Below, piece by piece: positions 31,953-42,679 of a stretch of 64,000 bases of DNA. Position numbers and translations under genes: made by a program. The stretch's first letter is position 1. Every line of letters starts with the position of its first letter. The notes beneath the pieces are model-generated. The model searched no databases and had not been told where the DNA came from. It was given only the letters and a program-made list of their open reading frames with translations. Source of the DNA: Chaetoderma sp. LZ-2023a (Eukaryota > Mollusca > Caudofoveata > Chaetodermatida > Chaetodermatidae); assembly GCA_034401795.1 (NCBI GenBank), contig CM067367.1, positions 79,067,079-79,131,078 of the forward strand, read 5' to 3'.

Positions 31953-33335
31953 TTAAACCAGTCTATGATTTTTTTTCATTTCATTATTTGCATACTTGTA
32001 TACAGTGTCTATGTCCTTGTGACTACAAAAGGCATTGGTATCATCCGCAAACAATATTAGTGAGAGGTGATTACATGCTTTGGGTAGGTCATTCGTGTAT
32101 GGCAAAAACAACAGAGGTCCAAGAATTGATCCTTGTGGAACGCCACAGACTATTTTCCTGTCTCCTGACATGGCCCCACTGAATTTTACACATTGTGTTC
32201 TTTTAGTTAAATAGCTATATATCCAATTTAATGCAATGCCCCTAATTCCATAGTGGGCTAGTTTTAAAAGTAATATTTCATTATAAATAGTATCGAATGC
32301 TTTGGAGAGGTCCAAGAATACACCTAGAGTGTGTTCATTTCTCTCAAGGGATGTGGTTATTTTTTCAAGCATATCCACAATGGCAAGCATGGTAGAGTGT
32401 TTTTCTCTGAAGCCGTACTGGGATTCATAGATTATAGAGTTTTTATTAAGATATTTTATAGTTCTATTGTAGTATAATCTTTCCAGAAGTTTAGAAAAAA
32501 GCGGAAGTACTGAGACTGGCCTATGGTTAGTAAAATCCGATGGGTCTTTAGCTTTGAATATAGGTGTTATGCATGCAGTTTTTAATCGGGATGTAAATAT
32601 ACCCTGTGAAAATGATAGATTGCAGATGTGATTCAGTGGAGTTAGTATTTCTCTAGCACAGTTTCTAAAAAATTTCCATTTAAAGTTATCAATGCCGGCA
32701 CTCTTAGTTGGGTTAATTTTCATTAAGATTTTGTAAATTTCTTCATTGTCAGTAGGGGTCAGGAACATTGACGATTGGTAGTTGCCTGTCAGATAGTCTT
32801 GCACATTTATTCCAGTACTGGTCTGTATTTTCTTAGATAAATTAGGCCCAATATTTATAAAGTATTCATTAAATTTATCTGCAATTTCTTTTTTGTCAGT
32901 TAAAATTGTATTATTATAAATGAACCGGGATGTTTCTGAACTGCCTTTTTGTTTATTCAATAGTGGTTTAAAAAAAATTAATTTCCATGTTTCTTTTATA
33001 TTGTTCTTTTGCTCTTCAAATTTATAATGATAATAGTTTATCTTTGCCGTCCTGATTATCTGATTTAATCTGTTTCTGTACTTTTTAAATTGTGCATCAT
33101 TATTTCTTGTTGGAAAATTTATAAAATTTAAATACATCTTATTCTTCTTATAACAGGCAGCTATCAATCCTGTTGTTAACCAGGGTTTAGTATGGTTTTG
33201 TTTAAACTTTTTTAGTTTTTTTAGTGGAAAGCTTGATTCATAAATGTTAGTGCAAAGAGTATGGAATGCGTTGTAGGCATCTTCACATGTCTGGCACTCT
33301 ATTATCTGATTCCAGTTTATATTTGCCATATTCAT
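31953..33335 (-). CDS. LINE ORF: linker and RT fingers/palm (460 codons)
   Basis: The N-terminal third is the basic linker (KKLKKFKQNHTKPWLTTGLI, KKYRNRLNQIIRTAK). RT blocks follow: INPTKSAGIDNFKWKFFRN, CITPIFKAKDPSDFTNHRP, VSVLPLFSKLLERLYYN, YGFREKHSTMLAIVDMLEKI, FLDLSKAFDTIYNEILLLKL, CGVPQGSILGPLLFLPYTND and LILFADDTNAFCS. All core RT motifs, including the FADD catalytic pair, are present. The frame breaks just after the palm (NNEMKKNHRLV) and the thumb continues in the adjacent frame at 31951-31226. It aligns end to end with the copy at 25914-27961. Confidence 0.9.
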   Translation of the reverse strand: MNMANINWNQIIECQTCEDAYNAFHTLCTNIYESSFPLKKLKKFKQNHTKPWLTTGLIAACYKKNKMYLNFINFPTRNNDAQFKKYRNRLNQIIRTAKINYYHYKFEEQKNNIKETWKLIFFKPLLNKQKGSSETSRFIYNNTILTDKKEIADKFNEYFINIGPNLSKKIQTSTGINVQDYLTGNYQSSMFLTPTDNEEIYKILMKINPTKSAGIDNFKWKFFRNCAREILTPLNHICNLSFSQGIFTSRLKTACITPIFKAKDPSDFTNHRPVSVLPLFSKLLERLYYNRTIKYLNKNSIIYESQYGFREKHSTMLAIVDMLEKITTSLERNEHTLGVFLDLSKAFDTIYNEILLLKLAHYGIRGIALNWIYSYLTKRTQCVKFSGAMSGDRKIVCGVPQGSILGPLLFLPYTNDLPKACNHLSLILFADDTNAFCSHKDIDTVYKYANNEMKKNHRLV

Positions 33336-33420
33336 TTTAAATTTGTCTATGTTATCATTTCTAAAATAGCTGCATGTTATTTCTTCCTTTATGAATGATT
33401 TTTGTCTTACAGTAGTAGAA

Positions 33421-33779
33421 GTGCAGGTGGCGTGGCATAGCCAGATTGGATGTCACTGATGGCATAGCTGTCAGCCCGCTCAAATCACTACAACATAGGC
33501 GGCTCTCCTATAGGACTGTTCCGAGAGGCGGGAAATACAATACAATATAAGAAAAGGAAAATATTTAGCAGTAATTACTAAGTAACTACCTTGTGTAAGA
33601 AGATTAATCTTACTTCGCCTGCTAATAATTTGATATGGATCTATAGGTAGCAACATCTATGAAACTATGGTTATGTTGAGTACCGGTACTCTTGAAAATG
33701 GCTAGAATTACCAGTTTTCGATGTGGCATTTAAAGTTATATTGCGAATCATTAAATGTAGCTATTCTAACTTGTCAGTA
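33421..33779. other. no gene recognised
   Basis: Segment between the LINE at 30.2-33.4 kb and the 3' end of the next LINE. Nothing identified. Confidence 0.45.
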
Positions 33780-35033
33780 TCTTACATAGTCCTCTTCTGC
33801 TGTGTGGCGGCTAAACAGCATGTAGCAGTTCTTCACTATCTTCACATTTTGAACCTGTTAAACAGACTGGGTGCTGACGGGTTTGATCAGGAACTGAGTC
33901 ATATGTGCTGCTGCATAGTTTACTTTACTTAGGGTTACCTAGGTTCCTTCTGACTGCAGGCCTAAGCCTCTATGTTCAGATCTTTATCATCATAATACGG
34001 TGCTCTGTCACTTCCGGATTTCAATGGTGCCGTGTAGTTATATATTAATGGTTGGTCTTTCCAATGTCTGTCGAGGCGAGCCTTAAATGTGTTGACCGAT
34101 GGCGCGTCTACAACATGTTCTAGCAGCTTGTTCCAGACTTTTACAGCCCGAACCACAAAACAATTTCCCCTCAATTATAACTTTGCCGTTGGTTGGAAAA
34201 TTTTCCTATTGTGCCCTCTAGCCTCATCTCGTTGCACAACATCATTTCTTAGGGTGAAAATACCTCTTGTTTCCATGTCATAGATACCATGCAGCAATTT
34301 ATAAACTTCAATCATGCCCCCATGAACTCTTCGAAAAGCTAGTGTTGGGAGCCCAAGTTTCCTAAGTCTCTTCGTAACTTAATTCCCGTAAGCCTGGTAT
34401 CTGCTTCGTAGCTATTCTCTGGACATTTTTTATTAGTGTTACCTGTTTTTTTCTGAATGGCCTCCACACCGATGTTGCATAGTCCAGGTGGCTTCTAACC
34501 ATTGCCTTATACAGTGGTATAAACGTCTTCTCATTTAGGTTATCATAGGCACGTCTGATTATTGCAAACATACTGGTTGCTTTGTTGACCTTTTCACTAA
34601 TGTGCTTTTCAAAATTTAGACCTTCGTGTATAGTGACACCTATATCATTTTCTTGTTCTGATCTTATTATGGTATGTGTCTTTGTATCAGCAATAATATG
34701 ATAATTGTGTCCCTCTGCTTTCATCCGCCCAAAGCTCATGTTGACACATTTATCTGGGTGAAAGCGCAGAAGCCAAGTGTTTGACCATTCAGCCAGCGCA
34801 TCTAACTCTTCTTGTAAAAAGGGCATGGACCTCTTCTTTAATAATTGCTCTAAAAATCGTTGTCATCTGCGAATAAGTATATATCTGACATTACATGACT
34901 TGGCAAATCATTTCTGTAGATGACAAAAAATAGAGTGCCTAAGACGTTGCCTTGGGGAATCCCACTTGTTGCATCCATAAAACTAGATTCTTCACCACTG
35001 TCACCACTGATGGTCACTTGCTGTTTTCAGTTG
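33780..35033 (-). mobile_element. 5'-truncated CR1-like LINE (copy B)
   Basis: Minus strand. From 35033 it reads the RT block SGIPQGNVLGTLFF and a DIYLFADDN catalytic region. Then 34826-34362 (WSNTWLLRFHPDKCVNMSFG, DIGVTIHEGLNFEKHISEKV, ATSVWRPFRKKQVTLIKNVQ) is the thumb, and 34174-33962 (RGNCFVVRAVKVWNKLLEHV, VNTFKARLDRHWKDQP) the C-terminal tail. The 3' tail 33925-33780 is shared with the solo end at 12480-12625. Endonuclease and RT fingers are missing and there are several frame disruptions. Confidence 0.83.
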
Positions 35034-36735
35034 CTAAGAAATGTACTTGTCAAGTCTTCTGTTGAAGGCATTGAGAGGATACAATGTTCGGCAATATCGT
35101 CTTTCTATTCCCCCCACCCCCCTTACAAAAACTGGTAACTTCAGTTTTGGTAGGTTGTTCAAGTAGTTGGCTACTCTTATGCTGAAGAAGTGCTTACGGG
35201 TGTCGCTGTTAAACCGCTGTTTGTGAAGCTTGAAACTGTTTCCTCTTGTACGCTCACCCTCATCTGGTGGCAGTAGTTGTTCATGGTTCAAGCAGTACAT
35301 ATCATGGGTGTACTTGTATGCTTCGATGAGGTCACTGCGCAAGCGTCTGTACACTAGACTTGGAAGTTTCAGTGCTCTGATCCGCTCTTCATATGGTAGG
35401 TCTTTGAAGCCTGGTATCAACTTCGTAGCACGTCATTGTACATTCTCAAGTAGTTGTACATCTTTTTTATGCGGTGGTGACCATACCACATTCCTGTATT
35501 CTAAGTGTGGTCTAACCAAGATTTTGAACAACTGGACGAAAGTTGATGGAGTCATAAAGTCAAAAGATCTTTTTATCATGCCGACTAGTTTGTTGGCTTT
35601 GTTAACTGCAATCTCAGATTATTTGTTGAACCTTAGGGCATTGTCGACATGTACACGTATGGCCTTTTCACAGAGGGTTTCTTCGAGCTTTACAACTTGT
35701 TGTCCTTCTTCCATGCTATACTGGAGCTTGCTGTTGGATCTCCACAAATGCATGACTACATTTAACTGCATTGAAACCTAGCTGCCATACATCTGCCGAG
35801 TCTTTCAGATTGTTGAGATCTTTCTGTAGTATTTCTTGATCTCTCACGTAGGTTATTTTTGAGAAAAGCTTAGTATCATCAGCGAACAGCTTTATCATAC
35901 TGGTTACTACTTCAGGCACTTCATTGATGTAGCAAATAAACAATGCAGGGCCGAGAACATTACCTTGAGGAATCACACTGAGGAGTGCAGCCCAGTTCAA
36001 AAAGGAGCCATTGACAACCACCCTCTGTTTCCTTTTGCGCAGAAAGTCCTGAATCCATCCCAACACGTCTCCATCTAAGCCATAGCTGCTCAGTTTGCTT
36101 AGTAGTCGCTGGTGGGGCACTGTATCAAATGCTTTTGCAAAATCTAGATAAATAACATCAACTGGATCTCCCTTGTCAATTGCTTTGGTACAGAAGTCTA
36201 GTGTGTCAAGTAACTGTTATGCAGGATCTACCGCTTAAGAAACAGTGCCGGCATTCTGAAATGGATTTCGCATGTGCTTAATAAGCTTGTCTGTGATGAA
36301 ATGTTCCATTAGTTTGCAGACAACTGACGTTAAGCTCACAGGTCTATAGCTGCTAGCCAAAGATTTGCTGCCTTTCTTAAAGATCGGTGTGACCTGCCCA
36401 TTTTTCCAGTCTGATGGAATTGACCTCTCCAGTAATGATCTGTTAAAGAGTGTTGTCAGTGATTTGGCAATAAGCTTGCTTGTTTCCTTCAGAACTCTTG
36501 GGTGCAACTCATCTTGTGACTTCGACACTTTGAGGTTCTATAATCTTTTACATGCATCTTCTTCCTTAACTATAATTTGATCTAATGTTAAGCTTAGGTA
36601 TTTTTGTTTCATGCCTAAAATTTCTCTTAGGTTTCCTCACTTCTCCACTTAGTTGGTTTCTGTATTTGGTGTAGTCATTGTAATGAAATTCTTCTCGGGT
36701 CGATCTGAATTGATTGAATGCTTTGCGCTTGTTTT
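35034..36735 (-). mobile_element. 5'-truncated CR1-like LINE (copy A)
   Basis: Minus strand. 36528-36235 is the RT entry (LHPRVLKETSKLIAKSLTTL, VTPIFKKGSKSLASSYRPVS). 36120-35716 holds palm motifs (VVVNGSFLNWAALLSVIPQG, ALFICYINEVPEVVTSMIKL, FADDTKLF). 35420-35034 is the C-terminal tail (GFKDLPYEERIRALKLPSLV, RTRGNSFKLHKQRFNSDTRK). A basic linker precedes it to about 36735. The tail matches the relic at 14779-15060. Frames are broken in several places; it ends abruptly where copy B begins. Confidence 0.85.
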
Positions 36736-36892
36736 TTCAACCTAATCATTCAAGACCTTGAACACTATAGACAGATGTGAGACTGCTTGACTTCTCTAGA
36801 GCACTTGACAAAGTAATAAGCTATCTCAGAGTTCCGAATGAACATGTGCAGAAAATGTCATGTCAAAGTTTGGGATCAAAAGGTCATGGACA

Positions 36893-36907
36893 AGGTCACT
36901 GTGACCT
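36893..36907. promoter_or_regulatory. perfect IR3 nuclear-receptor-type palindrome
   Basis: AGGTCACTGTGACCT is a perfect inverted repeat of AGGTCA spaced by three bases, identical in form to a consensus estrogen-response element. It is part of a dispersed repeat, so the match may be incidental; function is not implied. Confidence 0.5.
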
Positions 36908-37015
36908 TGGTAAACCCCTTTTTCAACTTTAACATTTTCCGTTTAGTTCAACTTTTCTTGTTATATCTCATATTTGGTTAATCATTATCATACTGGAACC
37001 AAACTTGGACACATG

Positions 37016-37341
37016 CAAGCAAATGTTGGCCCAACGTTTACCACTATGTTCGAACAACGTAATTTTGCTCATCGGCCCAATGTTGGCAATACGTTATTGA
37101 ACCAACAGGCATAAATCTATGAGGATATTTAAAATAGCACACCAGAGAGCATAATTTAACAATTTAAAAATTAAAAGCTGAATATTATGTTGATTTTGTT
37201 TGATTTACTGTGAAATTGCCAATGCTGGCCCAACGGTGGCAAACAAGTGATACAGCCAATGTTGGTCCAATGTTGTAATGCCAACTGCGATCTGCCAACC
37301 TGTTGCCAATGTTGGCCCAACGGTTACATGCTACCTGGGCT
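37016..37341 (+). repeat. GTTGGCCCAACG-type element inserted in the dispersed repeat
   Basis: The host repeat reads CAAACTTGGACACATG then continues TAATGACACAGCATCAC; here about 325 bp rich in TTGGCCCAACG lie between the two parts. Its left part matches the reverse complement of 2505-2575. Confidence 0.65.
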
Positions 37342-38014
37342 CCTTGTAATGACACAGCATCACACAATGATGTTGAGGTCAAAAGGTCATAGTCACTGAT
37401 ACGCATGTTGACCGCCTGTCGTTCGTCGTCCCTCCGTCAACTTTTGTTTAAAAATGCGACTTCATTCACCGTTTGGCAGATTTCAACCTAATTTGTCTGG
37501 AAGGACCCTACGCAAGTGAGCTTCAGAACTTGTATACAGAATTTTGCTTGGTCACATTTTTTGGTGAAAACCGTAGATTTTGTGATAAATATACTGGAAA
37601 TTGTCAAAACTTACTTTGGCTGAAAGGACCCTATGCGGCTTGGCTTCAGAATCTATATAATACAGAATTTTGATTGATCACATTTTTAAATTCTTAGATT
37701 TTATGAAAAATTTACCGGAAATTGTCAAAACACTACTCATCATTAACCGCTTGACAGATTTCAACCCTATTGGACTGGACAGACCGTATCGCGGTAGGCT
37801 CCAGAACATCTGTTCATTTTTTTTTTGTTAAAATCAAGTTTTATGAAAAATGTACCGGAAATTGTCAAAATGCTTTTTTCAACATTAACAGTTTCTTTCC
37901 ATTTAGCTAAACCTTTCTATTTATATCTCAGGTTTGGTTAATCATATTTGACCCAAACTTGGACACATGTTTCCATATAAGGACATGACATCCCACACTG
38001 GTGTTGAGGACAGA

Positions 38015-38027
38015 AGGTCAAGGGTCA
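38015..38027 (+). promoter_or_regulatory. DR1-type AGGTCA direct repeat
   Basis: AGGTCA-A-GGGTCA is a direct repeat spaced by one base (RXR/HNF4-type arrangement), inside the same repeat family as 36893-36907. Only a sequence resemblance. Confidence 0.4.
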
Positions 38028-39447
38028 CGGTCAGTGTGAGCTTGAAAAAAAATCTTATAAATCGAATTAATATTTAACAATCATGCAAGATTTTCAGGAG
38101 TCCCATGAGATCCACTACCACAATTTTGGGGGCCCCAGTTACATTTTTGGTGTCTAATATTGCAAAAAGAACCCTTATGAGAAACCCTGATCATGTACAG
38201 GATATACTACACAAACTCTCTGGTCACCCCACACACACGCAACGCTCTTTCTCCTTCGATCAATACTCACCATTCTATTACTTCTGATACAGCTAGCCCT
38301 GACAGCTGGGCCCTAGGACTATAGACTTAGAAAGCTTTACCGACTCCTGGAACTGGGTACTCAGCTCCCAACTGCCGAGTACCCGTTTGCCATGAAGCTC
38401 ATTCTTGTTTGCATAGCAACAAGAGACACATGCTTTTTGCAGTTGGAAGTCTTGAGATTGTTCTAAGTCTTTTTTCTGTGTTAAATTGTGATAGCTTGTG
38501 CACTCTCTAAAGGATATTTGGATTACCATGAATGCTGCCGATGATAACCAGGTTGTATATTTCCATGTTATTCCATAGTTAAAAGACGTAGGTCTTTGAA
38601 ATTTCGTCTGTGTAGCATGTTCCAATTTCTAACCCCAAAGAATCTGGGACGTGTGTTAACAACGAAATATGCCAGATGATCGCCTTCTTTAAACCCCAAC
38701 AGGCGATCGGCAGATATGAAAATAGGTGTTGGTTGACTGTGTTTTATAACACGAATATCGACTGACGTCGTTCTCCGTAAGATCCGAGCGGGTGACATCA
38801 CACCCGTGTTTCTCGGATGCTTATGTGAAGAAAATGTTTTCATTAATTCGCGCATCTGATTCTAGGTGCTGCGTACTTTAATTGGTACCAGAAAACTTTG
38901 GAATTTTCAAGTTTTGCGTGTTATCACGATCTGTTTGCAATGATCAGTGGTTTCAAAATTCTTGATTTAGATGTGTGGTCTGCGGTTTTACCGTGTGCTA
39001 CAGCAGTTTGTTTACATTTTGTTGTTTCTTCACATATCGTTTTGGCCTTCGTTAGGAGTATAATTTATATTTATTAGTAAATATACCCCGAATGCTATGC
39101 GATATGATTCCTGGTTCCGTTATACATCCTTGAGGATCAGTGCATGGGTGTATTATTGCCCGCTTCGTTCTTGTCATCATAATCAATGCGCTCTTTGCTG
39201 TAACGTTGTGGGGTGGGGTGCGGGAGAGTTTACTGTTAATTTATGGTCAAATATTTGAAAATTAATTGTCTGCCTTCCATCTCTGTTTCGTTCTGCTTGC
39301 TTATTGTAGGTTTGTGCTTATTTATAGGCCAAGCCAGCCCCGCCATCATGTGACGAGTGCCACAAATTCGTTAGTGTTCTGTTCAAGGACCATGTCTGTT
39401 TTCGCTGTACGAAGTGTAACCTTGACCATAGGTGTAATCTGTGTGCA

Positions 39448-39852
39448 GTGTGGTCGGTCGACATGATGCTGAAGTTCCTTGCCCAGAAGGACTTGGCAGG
39501 GTCTGACGCGGGGTCAGGCGGCTTGAAAGTAAATCACGGAGCATCCGTTTCGGAGGTGGCGGAGATGGCACCGCCGGCGTGGTTTGGTCCGGCTATGCAA
39601 GGCTTCTTGCGTAGCGTTCTGCCCACGCTGGTGTCATCCCTGCTGCCAAAAGTTGTAAGGCAGTCTCTCCCCATGTTTGATTCGGACCCTGTCCTTGGAC
39701 AGGGTTCTGGACTGGCCACCGAGGGAGCCATTTCGTATGGCCCCCTGGCAATCCCGTCGGGCTCCGGCCAGACAGGTTCTGTCTCTCTGCAGCCACCTCC
39801 GGGTAGTCCAGTAGCGGTGGCCGGTCTATCAGGCATGGGAGCCGTCCGCTAG
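39448..39852 (+). CDS. DIRS part: gag-like N-terminal region
   Basis: Open stretch reading ...MMLKFLAQKDLAGSDAGSGG with Pro/Gly/Ser-rich sequence. The region just upstream (39330-39447) encodes a Cys-rich block (CDEC, HVCFRCTKCN, CNLCAVW), which recurs in the copies at 55.9 and 62.9 kb. Part of DIRS copy A. Confidence 0.65.
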   Translation: MWSVDMMLKFLAQKDLAGSDAGSGGLKVNHGASVSEVAEMAPPAWFGPAMQGFLRSVLPTLVSSLLPKVVRQSLPMFDSDPVLGQGSGLATEGAISYGPLAIPSGSGQTGSVSLQPPPGSPVAVAGLSGMGAVR

Positions 39853-40064
39853 GACGGCTCCACGGTTTCCTTGTGGAGTGATGACTCTTCGGGGTCTGAA
39901 GATGAGGAGGCCGAGGAGGAGAGGTTGCTGTGGACTGTGATGCTGCAGGTGGAGAACATGGAGGTCGATTCCGTCCTGGACGAAACCGCCCTCCTTCTGT
40001 CTGGCGTGGCGCAAGCCAGGGCAGCGGCTTTGCCCATGGGTGAGGCCAATCTGGTACCGGTCCC

Positions 40065-41042
40065 GTGATGGTTGGTTTGCCGCCAACTGACACGGTGACG
40101 GGTGTGCCGGACCAGGCGTGGTACTCACCTATCTCGCCTGGTCCGGTGGTCAGACATGGGGTGACGTTGGCGCCCGTGTTTGGCCACGGTTCCTGGACCG
40201 CTACGGGTCCGCACAGTTTTCCGTGCAGGCCTACTCCATGGACTGGTGTGTTCCATGGGGTGGCGGCGGAACCATATGGTACCGGAGTTCCTGGAATATC
40301 AGTAATGGCTCCTAGCCGGGAGGCCGTTGCTGGTAGGGCCGTGAACATGTCAACGGGTGACGTGTTCACGGGAGTGTCCTCCTCGGAGACGGATTGGTAT
40401 GAGGCTCTGGCTTGGCTTGCCAGGGTAGACCCGTCTGTGGTTCCGACCACGGCCGAGGAGGATGCACCCCGTCCATCGGTGGCATCGATTAGGATGGGGA
40501 TCTTGCCCGCAGCCCGGATCCAGTCTATTGGACTGGATCCAAGGTTTATTGAGTTACTTGATGCTATTTATAGCAAGCAACTCATGACCAAGGGCCAGCT
40601 TCCTGCGGCCTCCAGGGAGGTGCGGATGAGGTGTCGTATTCCACGGGGGGAATACAACAGGTATGGTGTTGTCCCGTCGGTCACCGAGGATGACCGATGG
40701 GTACTGGGTGTCCAGAGTGCTGGAGTGGGTGGCTCTGCCCCGGCACTGGTGGACAAATCTCAGGGACACCATGATGAAATCCTGTCCCTATGTGATGAGA
40801 GTGTGAGGGAAGCTATGAGTGCTGTCAACCATTCTTATTGTCTTCTTCAGTCGGTGTGGACTGAAGCGGGGGCAGGACACCCTGTGCCACCTGTGGTGCT
40901 TTCGTGCGTCAATGACGGCCTGGTGCTGTCTATGGACGCACTGGCAAGGGTGCAGGCGCATGTTACGAAGTCCAGGCAAGGGTTCTTGACCATATGCATC
41001 CAGCTACAGCCGTCAGGGAGCATCTTCTTGGGACTCCCCTGA
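40065..41042 (+). CDS. DIRS part: gag-like region
   Basis: A 325-codon open stretch in GC-rich DNA with the motifs WYEALAWLARVDPSVVPTTA, RIQSIGLDPRFIELLDAIYS and MRCRIPRGEYNRYGVVPS. These recall the structural (gag-like) ORF of DIRS elements, for which no domain is easily recognised by eye. A related stretch begins near the right end of the window (63-64 kb). Part of DIRS copy A. Confidence 0.65.
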   Translation: MMVGLPPTDTVTGVPDQAWYSPISPGPVVRHGVTLAPVFGHGSWTATGPHSFPCRPTPWTGVFHGVAAEPYGTGVPGISVMAPSREAVAGRAVNMSTGDVFTGVSSSETDWYEALAWLARVDPSVVPTTAEEDAPRPSVASIRMGILPAARIQSIGLDPRFIELLDAIYSKQLMTKGQLPAASREVRMRCRIPRGEYNRYGVVPSVTEDDRWVLGVQSAGVGGSAPALVDKSQGHHDEILSLCDESVREAMSAVNHSYCLLQSVWTEAGAGHPVPPVVLSCVNDGLVLSMDALARVQAHVTKSRQGFLTICIQLQPSGSIFLGLP

Positions 41043-41487
41043 CAGGCCCTAGCATCTTTGGTGGCCAGGTGCGGGCCATCTTAGAGGACACGGCCAGCAT
41101 TGCGCAGAATCAGTTGGCGGTTAACCTAGAGCTAGTGCGTCAGGTGCAAGCACTAGGGGCTGTAGTTAAGCCGTTGACCGTGCAACCTTCTAAGAAGCAG
41201 AAAAAGCACAAAGGCAAGGCGAAAGCTAAGCCTGGTGCTGCTTCTTCTGGGTTTTCCCAGCCGCCTCCGGTGAAGAATTCCAAGAAGGTTGTGGAGGCTC
41301 CTATCCTCCCCAATGTTGCTCCTGATTGCCCGAGAGGCGGAAGGGGAAGGGTAAGTCCTCAAAGGGCGGAAAGAAGGGAGCGGATCGTACCTGAGGGTAT
41401 GAGAGCTCCCTTCGCATCTGCCTGGACCGCACCTATGCGACAGGAACAGCGGTGCCAGTTAGACCGGCCAAGCCAAGACCAAAATAA

Positions 41488-42636
41488 ATGGTTCTCTCTC
41501 GTCAAGAGAGGGGGGGTGGGGTGGGGGAGCAGATCGCGAGCCAGACACCCCCATTAGGTGTTGAGGCGTCTATAGTGGGTGGAATGCTCATGCGTTTCGT
41601 CGAGGCTTTGCGAGGTGTGACGTCAGACAGTCTGGTCCTGGGGTGGTTATCCCAGGGATACATGTCAGAGTGGTGGGTGGGACTTTCCACCACAGAATCT
41701 GTCTTTGGCACCTGTCTGGACACCCGCTCCAAGGGAACCAGACAAGTTAGAAGCCATTCAAAACGAGGTGTCAGGTTTGATTCAGAAGGGAGCAATGAAA
41801 TCAGCAAACCAGAACACTCCAGGCTTCTACTCAAACATGTTCCTTGTCCCCAAGAGCACAGGGGGATGGAGACCTGTACTCAATCTCAGGCCATTAAATT
41901 GGTTTATCCATACGCCTCGGTTTCAGATGGAAACTCCAAGGTAGGTAATAGCAGGATTGAGGAAGGGAATGTGGTGTGTATCGATCGATCTGAAAGATGC
42001 ATATTTCCACATTCCAATGAACAGGAGTTGACACAGGTTTCTGAGATTTGCTTTCAGAATCAAGTATGGGAGTTTATAGTAGTCCCTTTCGGCCTGTCGA
42101 CAGCTCCAAGGTTTTTCACAAGAGTGGTCCTTGCGGTGACAGCATTTCTCAGAAAAGAGAACGTGGTGCTTCACACCTACATAGACGATTGGCTGATCAA
42201 AGCAGACACATCAGCCAGGTTAGCGGTGGATACTGCTCTGACTCTGAAGTTGCTTTCAGATCTAGGCTGGATAGTCAACAAGGAGAAATCCGAATTGACA
42301 CCCACTCAACATTTCGTTTATTTAGGGATGCGATTCGATCTCGAGGAGGACAGGGTTTATGCGGCAGAGCCCAGAGTGGTGTCTCTGTTAGCCATCCTCA
42401 AGAGTTTTCGATTGGGAAACCACATTCAGGCGAGGCGGTTTCTTCAGATGCTGGGCATGATGGTCTCCATGGAGCAGGTAATCCCGTACGCTGCTCTGAT
42501 GCGAAGACCTATCCAGTTGTATCTGATGTCTCTGTGGAAACAGAGAACAGAACCCCTGTCAAAGCTGGTGCCAGTTTTGGAGCCAATAATGTCTTATCTT
42601 GTATGGTGGAAAAAGCGTCAGAATCTCCTAGTATGA
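41488..42636 (+). CDS. DIRS part: reverse transcriptase
   Basis: A 382-codon stretch. The C-terminal half has VPFGLSTAPRFFTRVVLAVT, the catalytic VLHTYIDDWLIKAD (YIDD), LGWIVNKEKSELTPTQHFVY and LGMRFDLEEDRVYAAEP. This is the DIRS-type RT palm and connection region. RT copies the element's RNA into DNA. Confidence 0.82.
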   Translation: MVLSRQERGGGVGEQIASQTPPLGVEASIVGGMLMRFVEALRGVTSDSLVLGWLSQGYMSEWWVGLSTTESVFGTCLDTRSKGTRQVRSHSKRGVRFDSEGSNEISKPEHSRLLLKHVPCPQEHRGMETCTQSQAIKLVYPYASVSDGNSKVGNSRIEEGNVVCIDRSERCIFPHSNEQELTQVSEICFQNQVWEFIVVPFGLSTAPRFFTRVVLAVTAFLRKENVVLHTYIDDWLIKADTSARLAVDTALTLKLLSDLGWIVNKEKSELTPTQHFVYLGMRFDLEEDRVYAAEPRVVSLLAILKSFRLGNHIQARRFLQMLGMMVSMEQVIPYAALMRRPIQLYLMSLWKQRTEPLSKLVPVLEPIMSYLVWWKKRQNLLV

Positions 42637-42679
42637 GTTTCGCTGCACCTACCCCACCCCCAGATGTCCGTGTACACGG

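Larger units (their letters stand above)
30170..33420 (-). mobile_element. 5'-truncated CR1/L2-like LINE, sister of the 24.4-28.9 kb copy
   Basis: Minus strand. Coding frames 33335-31953 and 31951-31226 are followed by a ~1.05-kb 3' region with five ATT arrays, a SINE-like segment, the stem-loop at 30238-30271 and a tail of ATTCAAG repeats (about 30170-30192 on the plus strand). The 5' end, including the zinc finger and most of the endonuclease, is missing. Confidence 0.88.
36870..38248 (+). repeat. molluscan-type dispersed repeat with AGGTCA motifs
   Basis: Recurrent phrases include CAAACTTGGACACATG (about 37003 and 37956), AAAATTTACCGGAAATTGTC (about 37707, 37849) and TTTCAACC(T/C)-ATTTG-CTGGA. 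Roughly 150-bp internal units repeat at 37460-37870. It is interrupted by the GTTGGCCCAACG element at about 37016-37341 and cut off by the DIRS left end near 38249. No coding capacity. Confidence 0.65.

Noticed and set aside
35230-35781. 183-codon plus-strand frame
   Set aside because: Antisense shadow of the CR1-like LINE reverse transcriptase on the minus strand.
39593-40450. 285-codon minus-strand Pro-rich frame
   Set aside because: Antisense of the GC-rich DIRS gag-like region; open because of composition.
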